Below, in pieces: positions 35,558-43,348 of a stretch of 64,000 nucleotides of DNA. The stretch's first letter is position 1; every line of letters starts with the position of its first letter. Below the pieces are notes generated by a model. That model was not told the DNA's origin. It made no database searches and saw nothing but the letters and a program-made list of their open reading frames with translations. Where the stretch lies: assembly GCF_025751435.1 (NCBI RefSeq), contig NZ_JAOWKY010000001.1:1100001-1164000 (forward strand), read 5' to 3'. The translations under genes were made by a program, and so were the position numbers. Source of the DNA: Albidovulum marisflavi. GTDB lineage: Bacteria > Pseudomonadota > Alphaproteobacteria > Rhodobacterales > Rhodobacteraceae.

Positions 35558-36490
35558 ATGTCCTATGTCAACAACCTCAAGATGTTCGTGCGGGTCTACG
35601 AACTGGGCAACATGAGCGCGGCGGCACGCGATCAGCGCACATCGCCCGCCGTGGCCTCGGCCCGGATCGCGGATCTGGAAAAACACCTTGGAATCCGGCT
35701 GTTCAACCGCACGACCCGCCGGCTGAAGCCGACCGAAAACGGCCGCATGTTCTACGAGGGCGCGCGCAAGGTCCTCGATGCGATCGACGAGGCCGAGGCG
35801 GCGGTCATGACCTCGACCCAGAATCTGCGCGGCACGATCTTTGTCGCGGCCCCCCTTGGCGTCGGCCGCCGGTTCATCGCACCGCATGTTCCCGCCTTCA
35901 AGGACGAATACCCCCAGATCGACGTGCGGCTGCGGCTGTCGGACCGGACGATCGACATCGTGAGCGAAGGGCTGGACATGGCCTTTCACCTTGGCATGCT
36001 TGAGGACAGCACGCTCAAGATGCGCCTGGTAGCCGACTGTCCGCGCATCCTGTGCGCGTCTCCCTCTTACGTCGCGCGGCGCGGCAGTCCTGCGGATGGC
36101 GATGCTCTTATCCGTGACGGCCACGCCTGTCTCAACCTGCGCTTCCCCGGCGCGCGCGAATTCCAGTGGACATTGGTCACGCCCGAAGGGCCACGCCGCT
36201 ACGACGTCGCCGGCCCGTTCGAGACAGATGACGGCGACGTTCTGACCGGCTGGGCGCTGGACGGCCGCGGGATCATCCTCAAGCCGATATTCGAGGTGGC
36301 GGAACATCTGCGGCTGGGTCATCTGGTTCCGGTGGCGCAGGCGACCCCGCCCTTGCCGGTGCAAATGAGCTGCCTGACGCAGCACCGCCGGCTGCGCGAT
36401 CCCAAGATACGCGCCTTCACCGATTTCATCATCGCCCGTTGCAAAACCGACCTGGGCCGCGCGATGCAGGGGCTTGAGCTGCCGCGCTAG
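35558..36490 (+). CDS. LysR-family transcriptional regulator next to puuD
   Basis: A 310-residue LTTR. The helix-turn-helix lies at about 5-60 (LKMFVRVYELGNMSAAARDQRTSPAVASARIADLEKHLG in pieces, then LFNRTTRRLKPTENG). A periplasmic-binding-like effector domain follows. The ATG with a GGGAGGG ribosome site was used; codons upstream would give an atypical prefix. It is divergent from puuD across about 116 bases, the classic layout for an LTTR and its target, so control by urate or a related purine is likely but unproven. Confidence 0.88.
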   Translation: MSYVNNLKMFVRVYELGNMSAAARDQRTSPAVASARIADLEKHLGIRLFNRTTRRLKPTENGRMFYEGARKVLDAIDEAEAAVMTSTQNLRGTIFVAAPLGVGRRFIAPHVPAFKDEYPQIDVRLRLSDRTIDIVSEGLDMAFHLGMLEDSTLKMRLVADCPRILCASPSYVARRGSPADGDALIRDGHACLNLRFPGAREFQWTLVTPEGPRRYDVAGPFETDDGDVLTGWALDGRGIILKPIFEVAEHLRLGHLVPVAQATPPLPVQMSCLTQHRRLRDPKIRAFTDFIIARCKTDLGRAMQGLELPR

Positions 36491-36515
36491 CAAGATTGCC
36501 AGTGCGCGGCGGCCG

Positions 36516-37844
36516 TCAGTTCCGAAGCCCGAAACGGTTCATCTTGTCGTTCAGCGTGCGGCGGGGCAGTCCAAGCGCCCGTGCCGCCAGTTCGGTGTTG
36601 CCCCTGAAGCGTTCGAGCGCGGCGCGGATCTCTCGCGCCTCGAATCCGGCCACGCGTTCGGCCAGCGTCCCCGGCGCAAGCGGCGCCGCATCCGCGCCGA
36701 CCGGGATCGCGCGCCCGATCCCCAACGCGAACGCCTCTGCCGCGGCCTTCAGTTCCCGCACGTTTCCCGGCCAGGAATGACCCAGCAGGGCGCGCCGTTC
36801 CGCGAAGCCCAGATCCTGAAGCCCGCGCCCGTAGCGGCGCGCCGCAAGCCGGGCGTAATGCGTGAATATCAGTATGATGTCCTGACCCATCGCGCGAAGC
36901 GGCTCGGTGGCGATGTCGGCCCCCGCGAGCCGCCAGTAAAGGTCCGACCGGAACCCGCCGTTGCGCACCATCGTGGGCAGATCGCTTTTCGATGTGGTGA
37001 CGACGCGCAGATCCAGCGGCCGAAGCCGGTTTTCGCCCAGACGCTCGACCTGCCGTTCCTGCAGCGCACGCAAGAGCTTCGACTGGTGCGGCGCGGGCAT
37101 CGCCTCGATCTCGTCCAGCACGAGCGTACCGCCGCTTGCGGCCTCTAGCTTGCCGATCTTGTCCGCCACCGCGCCCGGAAAGGCCCCGGCGGCATGGCCG
37201 AACATCTCGATCTCGAACAGGGCGTCGGGCAGGGCGGCGCAGTTTACCGCCACATAGGGCCCGTCAGAGCGCGGACCCTGGGCGTGAACCGCGCGGGCGA
37301 CAAGTTCCTTGCCGGTTCCGGTTTCGCCGGTGATCACCACATCGACGTCAAGCGGCGCCAGCGCGGCGATGCGTTTGCGAAGCGCGTCCATCGCGGCGCT
37401 TTCGCCCAGGATCGTATCGGCTTCACGCGCCTGGACAAGCGTCTGAAGCCGAAGCAGTTCGCGCCGTGCCGCGCCGGTTTCCAATGCGCGTGCCAGCACG
37501 GCAAGCAGATGCGCCGCATCGTAGGGCTTTTCCAAAAAGTCCTCGGCCCCGGCCCGCATGGCGCGAACGGCGTGTTGCACGTCGCCGTGGCCGGTCAGCA
37601 TGATCACGGGCATGGTGTGACCCCGCGCGCGCAGGGCCGCCATCAGCGCCATGCCGTCAAGTCCGGGCATCCTGAGGTCGGTGATAACGGCATCGGGCGC
37701 GGCCTGGTCCGCGGCGGCCAAGGCTTCCTTCCCCGATGACAGCCCGATGGCGTCATGGCCAGCCGCCCCGACCAGGTCGGCAAGCGCGGACAGGTGATCG
37801 GTGTCGTCGTCAACCACGTGAACAAGCGCCCGTTTGCCCGTCAT
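36516..37844 (-). CDS. dctD: DctD-type sigma-54 response regulator
   Basis: A 442-residue NtrC-family activator. It has a receiver domain with phosphoacceptor Asp56 (VITDLRMPG). The AAA+ domain has Walker A GETGTGKE (173-180) and Walker B LVLDE (241-245). A Fis-type helix-turn-helix closes the protein (NTELAARALGLPRRTLNDKM). The sigma-54 contact loop reads GAFPGA (220-225), with Pro in place of the usual Thr of GAFTGA. The start overlaps the sensor-kinase stop (ATGA). It probably activates the adjacent TRAP transporter genes. Confidence 0.88.
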   Translation of the reverse strand: MTGKRALVHVVDDDTDHLSALADLVGAAGHDAIGLSSGKEALAAADQAAPDAVITDLRMPGLDGMALMAALRARGHTMPVIMLTGHGDVQHAVRAMRAGAEDFLEKPYDAAHLLAVLARALETGAARRELLRLQTLVQAREADTILGESAAMDALRKRIAALAPLDVDVVITGETGTGKELVARAVHAQGPRSDGPYVAVNCAALPDALFEIEMFGHAAGAFPGAVADKIGKLEAASGGTLVLDEIEAMPAPHQSKLLRALQERQVERLGENRLRPLDLRVVTTSKSDLPTMVRNGGFRSDLYWRLAGADIATEPLRAMGQDIILIFTHYARLAARRYGRGLQDLGFAERRALLGHSWPGNVRELKAAAEAFALGIGRAIPVGADAAPLAPGTLAERVAGFEAREIRAALERFRGNTELAARALGLPRRTLNDKMNRFGLRN

Positions 37845-39649
37845 TCCGCCGCCTCCGTTCCGCTGGCGTTCATCGGTGGCAGGCGGACGGTCACCTCGGT
37901 TCCGCGGCCGGGGTGCGAGCGTATCTCCATCCTGCCTCCGAACTCCTCGATGATCGAGCGGGAGATCGAGAGGCCAAGCCCCAGCCCCTCTCCGCCTGTC
38001 TTGGTCGAATAGAACGGCTCCCACACCTGGGACATGCGGTCCTCGTGGATGCCGTGTCCCGTGTCGACGACCGACAGTGACGGGCCGGGGCCAAGCCGCA
38101 CCTCTACGCTGCCGCCGCCATCCGCCACAGCGTCAAGCGCATTCAGAAGCAGGTTGACGCAGACCTGTTCCATCCGCACGGGACCGACGCGCGCCTCGAC
38201 CGGTCCGTCGGCGCCCGTGATCTCGGGGGTGACGCCAAGCGTGCGCGCGCGCGGTGCCACGATCTCGATGGCGTTTGCCGCGATCTGGCGCAGGTCGGCG
38301 ATTTCGGTCGTCGAGGGCGCGCGGCGGCTGAAGGATTTCAGGTTCTTCACCGTGCGCTGCATCCTGCGGATCAGTCCACGGGCGGTCTCGATGCGCGGGC
38401 CGGTGCGCGTATCCTCGGGTGGCAGGGTCATCCCTGCCGCGGCCAGCGTCGCCTCCAGCGCGGCAAGGGGCTGGCTTACCTCATGGACGATCGCAGCCGA
38501 CATGCGGCCAAGCGCCGCCATCTTCGCGGACTGGATCAGACTGTCCTGCGCGGCGCGCAGGTCCGCTTCGGTACGCTTTCGGGCCTCGACCTCGCGGCCC
38601 AGATCCGCGGTGCGTTCGGCCACCTGCGCCTCAAGCATCGCCGATTGCCGCAGCCGCAACTGCGTCAGCTCGTGCCGCTGGCGCCAGATCTTGACCGTCC
38701 CGGTCAGAAGCGCAGCGACAAGGGCCGCGGCCGCGGCCCATAGCCGGGCCGAGGCGTGCACGGGCGCAAGCGGGGCCGCGGCCAGCAGCGTCCAGCCTTC
38801 GCGCGACATGGGCGCGCTGCGCAGCCGCATCGGGGCGCCAAGCGCATCGTGAATGACACCGGCGGACAGGAGCGCGCCAGCCGCTTCCAGGTCGACGCCA
38901 TCGTATGTCCGCGCCGTCTTCAGGGATTGAAGCGCCTCGGCCGGCAGCGGCGACAGGGGGCGGTAAAGCCAATCATCGATCCCGGACAGGAAGATCACCC
39001 CGTCGCGGTCTGCCACGGCGGTCGCAAGTTCGGCGCTTCGCCAGGTGTCCTCAAGCGCCTGAAGCTCGATCTTCACCACCAGTACACCCGTGGCACCCGT
39101 CGGTGCGTCGACGCGCAGGGACTGGAAATACCCAGCCCGGCGGGTGGTCGCGCCGATGCCGTAGTAGGTTCCCCGGCCCAGGGCGAGGGCAAGCTTGAAA
39201 TAGGGACGGAAGTCATAGCGCTGGCCAACGAAGCTTTCGGCGCTGTTCCAGTTCGACGCGGCGATCGTGAGCCCCCGGTCGTCCATGAGGTAAAGCTGAT
39301 CCGCGCCTGTATGCCGGGCGATCGTTTCCAGGTACCGGTTGGCGGTGTCGATGGTCCCGGCGTCGCCCGGTGCTTCGACCGCGGCCTGGATCCGTGCATC
39401 CTGCGCCGCGACGTCGGGCAACGACCGGAGCCGTTCGATCTCGGTCTCGACCGCGCGCGATGACAGAATGAGGGATCGGTCAAGCTGCGCGTCCAGATCG
39501 GCCAGCAGCACGCGCTCGGCCATGGCGTAGACGATCAGGGCAGCGGCAAATCCGACCGCGGCAAGCAACGCAAGCGCACGCAAGCCGGTCATGTCGGGTG
39601 GGCCTGCCGGCGGCGCGGGCCTGGTCGCTGTGGTGCGGTGTTCATCCAT
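37841..39649 (-). CDS. dctB: DctB-type sensor histidine kinase
   Basis: A 602-residue membrane kinase. It has an N-terminal helix (ALALLAAVGFAAALIVYAMA) and a periplasmic double-PAS-like sensor (YLMDDRGLTIAASNWNSAESFVG, then YFKLALALGRGTYYGIGATTRRAGYF in pieces). A second helix near 310 and a coiled coil follow. The H box is AIVHEVSQPLAALE, then NLLLNALDAV, VDTGHGI and GEGLGLGLSIS. DctB proteins sense C4-dicarboxylates. Here the operon holds a TAXI-type TRAP system, so the ligand may differ. Confidence 0.9.
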   Translation of the reverse strand: MDEHRTTATRPAPPAGPPDMTGLRALALLAAVGFAAALIVYAMAERVLLADLDAQLDRSLILSSRAVETEIERLRSLPDVAAQDARIQAAVEAPGDAGTIDTANRYLETIARHTGADQLYLMDDRGLTIAASNWNSAESFVGQRYDFRPYFKLALALGRGTYYGIGATTRRAGYFQSLRVDAPTGATGVLVVKIELQALEDTWRSAELATAVADRDGVIFLSGIDDWLYRPLSPLPAEALQSLKTARTYDGVDLEAAGALLSAGVIHDALGAPMRLRSAPMSREGWTLLAAAPLAPVHASARLWAAAAALVAALLTGTVKIWRQRHELTQLRLRQSAMLEAQVAERTADLGREVEARKRTEADLRAAQDSLIQSAKMAALGRMSAAIVHEVSQPLAALEATLAAAGMTLPPEDTRTGPRIETARGLIRRMQRTVKNLKSFSRRAPSTTEIADLRQIAANAIEIVAPRARTLGVTPEITGADGPVEARVGPVRMEQVCVNLLLNALDAVADGGGSVEVRLGPGPSLSVVDTGHGIHEDRMSQVWEPFYSTKTGGEGLGLGLSISRSIIEEFGGRMEIRSHPGRGTEVTVRLPPMNASGTEAAE

Positions 39650-39694
39650 GCAGAAGGACCCAGATCCCCGCGTCTTGCAACAAGAAGAAACGGT

Positions 39695-40060
39695 TCAGGA
39701 CCCGGCGCAAGGCGCAAGCAGCAGGGCCGTTCCTGGCGTGCCACCAAGTTCGTGGCAGTCGCCCCCTGAACAAAGCCGCCAGCCCGCACCCGTGGCGCCC
39801 GAAGCCGCCAGAGCGAGCTCCTGCTGAGGCGGAAGGTCCGGCGTCCAGACCCACCAGCCGTCCTGCAGAACCGCGCCGTCCCCCGGCTCCATCCCGGCGC
39901 CGGAACCTTTCACCATGGCTTTGTCCAGATGAAATGCGCCCTCGGTGATCCGCCACTCCTCCCGCCAAAGCGTCTTTTCGACCGAATGTGTCCATTCCAG
40001 CGAAAAGACCGGCGATGGCAGCGACAGCAAAAGCGCGCCGACCGCCAGGCAGGTGCTCAT
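39695..40060 (-). CDS. DUF1850 protein of the TRAP operon
   Basis: A 121-residue exported protein. It has a signal peptide (MSTCLAVGALLLSLPSPVFS), then LEWTHSVEKTLWREEWRI and FHLDKAMVKGSGAGMEPG, the DUF1850 pattern. A Cys pair near the end (LCSGGDC) and one more Cys at the C-terminus are present. DUF1850 genes nearly always accompany TAXI-TRAP permeases; the role is unknown. The start overlaps the permease stop (ATGA). Confidence 0.87.
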   Translation of the reverse strand: MSTCLAVGALLLSLPSPVFSLEWTHSVEKTLWREEWRITEGAFHLDKAMVKGSGAGMEPGDGAVLQDGWWVWTPDLPPQQELALAASGATGAGWRLCSGGDCHELGGTPGTALLLAPCAGS

Positions 40061-42150
40061 GCCGACTGTTCCTTGCGTCGGGACAGCCACATGCGGGCCA
40101 CAAAAAGCACGAAAAGCGCAAGGCCGATTTCGTCCGTCAGGGGCAGGGCCGCGATCAGCGTGAAGGCCGCGACCATAGCCAGCGCGCGTTCCCACGGCGC
40201 AAGCGGGCGGCCCAGCCAGCCGATCACCGCCGCGCCCCAGAGGCCGATCGAGATCACGGCCTTTGCCACGACATAGGCGACGGCGGGCGCGAAACCCACC
40301 GCCTCGGCCAGCGCGCCGCCGGGTTGCAGCATCAGCGCCGGCGTGTAGACGGCCATGAAGGGAATGACGAAGCCCGCCGCCGCGATCTTGATCGCGTTGA
40401 GCGAGATCTTCAGGCCGTTTTCCTTGGCGATCGGCGCGGCCGCGAAGCAGGCCAGCGCCACGGGCGGTGTCAGGTCGGCAAGGATGCCGAAGTAGAAGAC
40501 GAACATGTGGCTGACAATCAGCGGCACGCCCAGTCCCAGCAGCGCGGGCCCGGCGATCGACGAAGTGATGATGTAGTTCGGGATCGTCGGGATGCCCATT
40601 CCAAGCACGATGCAGGTGAGCATGGTCAGCACCAGCGACAGGAACAGCGACTTGTCCCCAACGCTGACGATGAACTGGCCGAAGGTGTTCGCGGCGCCGG
40701 TCAGCGTCATGGTGCCGATGATCACACCGACCAGCGCGCAGGCGACGCCGACCGGGATCGCGGTGCGTGCGCCGTCGGCCAGGCTGTCGCGGCACAGGAT
40801 CAGCGTTTCCCGGCCGCCTTTCGAAAAGGCGTTCCACGCCACCAGACCCGCGACCGCAAGAGCGGCGATACCGATCCCGTATTGGAGCGACGATGCAGCC
40901 AGAAGCCCGAGGCCGATCCAGAAGACGATGCGCAGCCAGCCCTGTGGCAACCCAAGCGCGGCGGATGCGCCAAGGATCAGCACCAGCGTCAGCGCGAGTC
41001 CCGTGGTGCCCGCGAAAAGCGGCGTGTAGCCGGAAAAAAGCAGGTAGACGAGTGCTGCGAGGGGGAACAGAAGGTGCCAGCCCTCCTTGACCGCGCGCAG
41101 GGGCGAGGGCAGGTCCGCGCGCGACAGGCCCGTGAGGCCGGCGCGCCCCGCCTCAAGGTGAACCATCCAGAACGCCGAGCCGAAATAGAGGATCGCCGGG
41201 ATGACGGCGGCCGTGACGACCTCGACATAATCGACACCCAGGGTCTCCGCCATGATGAAGGCGACCGCGCCCATGACCGGCGGCATCAGCTGTCCGCCCA
41301 TCGAGGCCGTGCTTTCGACGCCCCCCGCGAAGGCGGACCGGTAGCCGAACCGCTTCATCAGCGGGATCGTGAATTGACCGGTGGTGACCACGTTGGCGAC
41401 GCCAGAACCCGAGATCGTGCCCATCAGCCCCGAGGACAGCACCGCGACCTTGGCCGGTCCGCCGATCTTGTGGCCGACAAGCCCCATCGAGACATCAGTG
41501 AACAGCTTGATCATCCCCGCCTTTTCCAGAAACGCGCCGAACAGGATGAACAGGAAGATGTAGGTCGAGGAGACATAGACGGGGATCCCATAGATCCCCT
41601 CGGTCCCATAGGCCATGTGGTCGACGATCTGCGCAAAGTCGTAGCCGCGGTGGTTCAGCGGCGAGGGCAGGTGCTGGCCGAACAGGCAGTAGGCAAGGAA
41701 GGCGCCAGCGATGATCGGCAGCGCAGGTCCCATCAGGATCCACGCGGCGGCGAAGACAAGCATCAGCGCCAGGACCCCAACGACGATGTCGCGGCCAAGG
41801 GGATCGCCCGCGCGCATGAGCAGCGGGACGTATTCCCACCACTGGTAGCCCGCGACGAATACCGCACCCATGGCCGCAACCCAGGCGATCGTGGTCAGCA
41901 CGGGGCCGCGCTTGCGGACGAGGGTGATCAGCGGAAACGCCAGAAGCCCCAGGAAGCCGACGTGGATGGCCCGCGTCACCTGGCTTGGCATGTCGATGAA
42001 ATGCGCGGCGGTCGCGATCTGAAAGACGGAAAAGGCGACGGCGATCCAGAAAAGCAGCCTTCCCTGAGATCCCTTGGGGAAGCCCGCCGCAAGCGGATCG
42101 TGCATGGCGCTGTCAAGCGCCGCTTCGCGCGCGTCTGGCTCTTTCTGCAT
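40057..42150 (-). CDS. Fused TRAP transporter permease (small plus large subunit)
   Basis: A 697-residue permease with about 16-18 membrane helices. It joins a DctQ-like N-terminal part and a DctM-like large part. Typical DctM-type stretches are GLMGTISGSGVANVVTTGQFTIPLM, STASMGGQLMPPVMGAVAFIMAE, GMGIPTIPNYIITSSIAGPALL and DLTPPVALACFAAAPIAKENG. Such fused permeases pair with TAXI binding proteins and use ion gradients to import organic anions. The binding-protein gene lies 70 bases upstream. Confidence 0.93.
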   Translation of the reverse strand: MQKEPDAREAALDSAMHDPLAAGFPKGSQGRLLFWIAVAFSVFQIATAAHFIDMPSQVTRAIHVGFLGLLAFPLITLVRKRGPVLTTIAWVAAMGAVFVAGYQWWEYVPLLMRAGDPLGRDIVVGVLALMLVFAAAWILMGPALPIIAGAFLAYCLFGQHLPSPLNHRGYDFAQIVDHMAYGTEGIYGIPVYVSSTYIFLFILFGAFLEKAGMIKLFTDVSMGLVGHKIGGPAKVAVLSSGLMGTISGSGVANVVTTGQFTIPLMKRFGYRSAFAGGVESTASMGGQLMPPVMGAVAFIMAETLGVDYVEVVTAAVIPAILYFGSAFWMVHLEAGRAGLTGLSRADLPSPLRAVKEGWHLLFPLAALVYLLFSGYTPLFAGTTGLALTLVLILGASAALGLPQGWLRIVFWIGLGLLAASSLQYGIGIAALAVAGLVAWNAFSKGGRETLILCRDSLADGARTAIPVGVACALVGVIIGTMTLTGAANTFGQFIVSVGDKSLFLSLVLTMLTCIVLGMGIPTIPNYIITSSIAGPALLGLGVPLIVSHMFVFYFGILADLTPPVALACFAAAPIAKENGLKISLNAIKIAAAGFVIPFMAVYTPALMLQPGGALAEAVGFAPAVAYVVAKAVISIGLWGAAVIGWLGRPLAPWERALAMVAAFTLIAALPLTDEIGLALFVLFVARMWLSRRKEQSA

Positions 42151-42220
42151 CCGGCGTCCTCCCCGAAACCGAAAGCGGCGGACGCGCCGGCCGGCGCGCC
42201 CGCCCGAAGTGATGCCTGTC

Positions 42221-43186
42221 TTAAATCAGGCCGGCTTCCTTGTAGTAGCGTTCCGCCCCGGGATGGAGCGGGATCGGCATGCCCGAGGTTGCCCCCTCCA
42301 GCGAGATGCCGCCAGCCGCCTTGTGGGCTGCGACAAGCTCGGGCAGGTTTTCGAACATGAGCTTGGTCATCATGTAGACCGTTTCTTCGGACACGCCTTC
42401 GTGGGTGACGAAGAAGTTGCGCACCGCAAGCGTCGGGATGTCTTCGGTCTGGCCCTCGTAGGTCCCGGCGGGAATGGTCGCGGCCTCGTACGGGGCGCCC
42501 AGGACATCTGCGATCTCTGCCGGGATCGCGACGATGGTGGTCGGCATCGAGGTCGAGAGATCCTTCAGCGACGCGACGCCCAGGCCCGCGGACTGCAGCG
42601 TTCCGTCAAGCTGGCGGTTCTTCATCAGCTCGACCGACTCGGCGAAAGGCAGGTATTCGGTCTTGGCCATGTCGTCGTAGCTCATGCCCGCGGCGGCGAA
42701 GATCGCGCGGGCGTTCAGTTCGGTCCCCGACTTCGGCGCGCCGACCGACATGCTCTTGCCCTTGATGTCGGCAAGCGTCTTGATCCCGCTGTCGGCGGAT
42801 GCCGCGATCTGGATATAGTTCGGATAGGCCGCGGCAACGCCGCGAATGCGATCCAGCGGTTGCGCGAAGCCGACGTCGGCGTTGCCGTCCCACGCGTGCT
42901 TGACGCTGTCGCCAAGCGCAAGCGCAAGCTCGCCCTTGGATTGCTGCAGAAGGTTCAGGTTCTCGACACTGGCCTTGGTGGACTGCACCTGCGTGCGCGC
43001 GCCTTCGATATTCTCGCCGTAGAGCTTCGACAGCGCAACGCCAAGGGGGTAATAGACCCCGGAGGTCCCGCCGGTCAGGATGTTGATGAATTCGTCGGCC
43101 CGCGCCGCCATGGGCAACGATGCGGCTGAAAGCGCAGCGGCCGCGCCGACGCAGAACTTGCGCCGCGTGGTGGTCAGTTCGTTCAT
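42221..43186 (-). CDS. TAXI-family TRAP substrate-binding protein
   Basis: A 321-residue periplasmic protein. The signal peptide carries a twin-arginine-like TTRRKFCVG followed by AAAALSAASLPMAARA. The TAXI domain starts INILTGGTSGVYYPLGVALSKLYGE in pieces, then KASVENLNLLQQSKGELALALGDS and PAEIADVLGAPY. It should capture the substrate for the adjacent TRAP permease. GGAGGA precedes the ATG. The ligand is unknown; TAXI proteins bind glutamate, 2-oxoglutarate and other organic acids. It is the first gene of a unit that ends in dctBD. Confidence 0.92.
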   Translation of the reverse strand: MNELTTTRRKFCVGAAAALSAASLPMAARADEFINILTGGTSGVYYPLGVALSKLYGENIEGARTQVQSTKASVENLNLLQQSKGELALALGDSVKHAWDGNADVGFAQPLDRIRGVAAAYPNYIQIAASADSGIKTLADIKGKSMSVGAPKSGTELNARAIFAAAGMSYDDMAKTEYLPFAESVELMKNRQLDGTLQSAGLGVASLKDLSTSMPTTIVAIPAEIADVLGAPYEAATIPAGTYEGQTEDIPTLAVRNFFVTHEGVSEETVYMMTKLMFENLPELVAAHKAAGGISLEGATSGMPIPLHPGAERYYKEAGLI

Positions 43187-43348
43187 GGTGTCCTCCTCCG
43201 ATAGGCGTACACTGCGTCTGCAGGAACGCTGTGTCCATGAGTTTCGAGCGTAGCGACCAATGCCGTCGCGGCAAGTTTCCTTGCAACGCGTCACAGAAAT
43301 TCCGGGCGGATCTTCACCAGCGTCGCGGCAGGTTCTTGCCAGCCGCCC

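Noticed and set aside
39988-42360. 790-codon plus-strand frame opposite the TRAP permease
   Set aside because: It has Arg/Asp/Gln-rich shadow composition with no domain. The minus strand encodes a clear multi-helix TRAP permease.
43187-43348. Sigma-54 promoter upstream of the TAXI binding-protein gene
   Set aside because: I searched for GG-N10-GC on the minus strand. The candidates had wrong spacing, so I did not call one.
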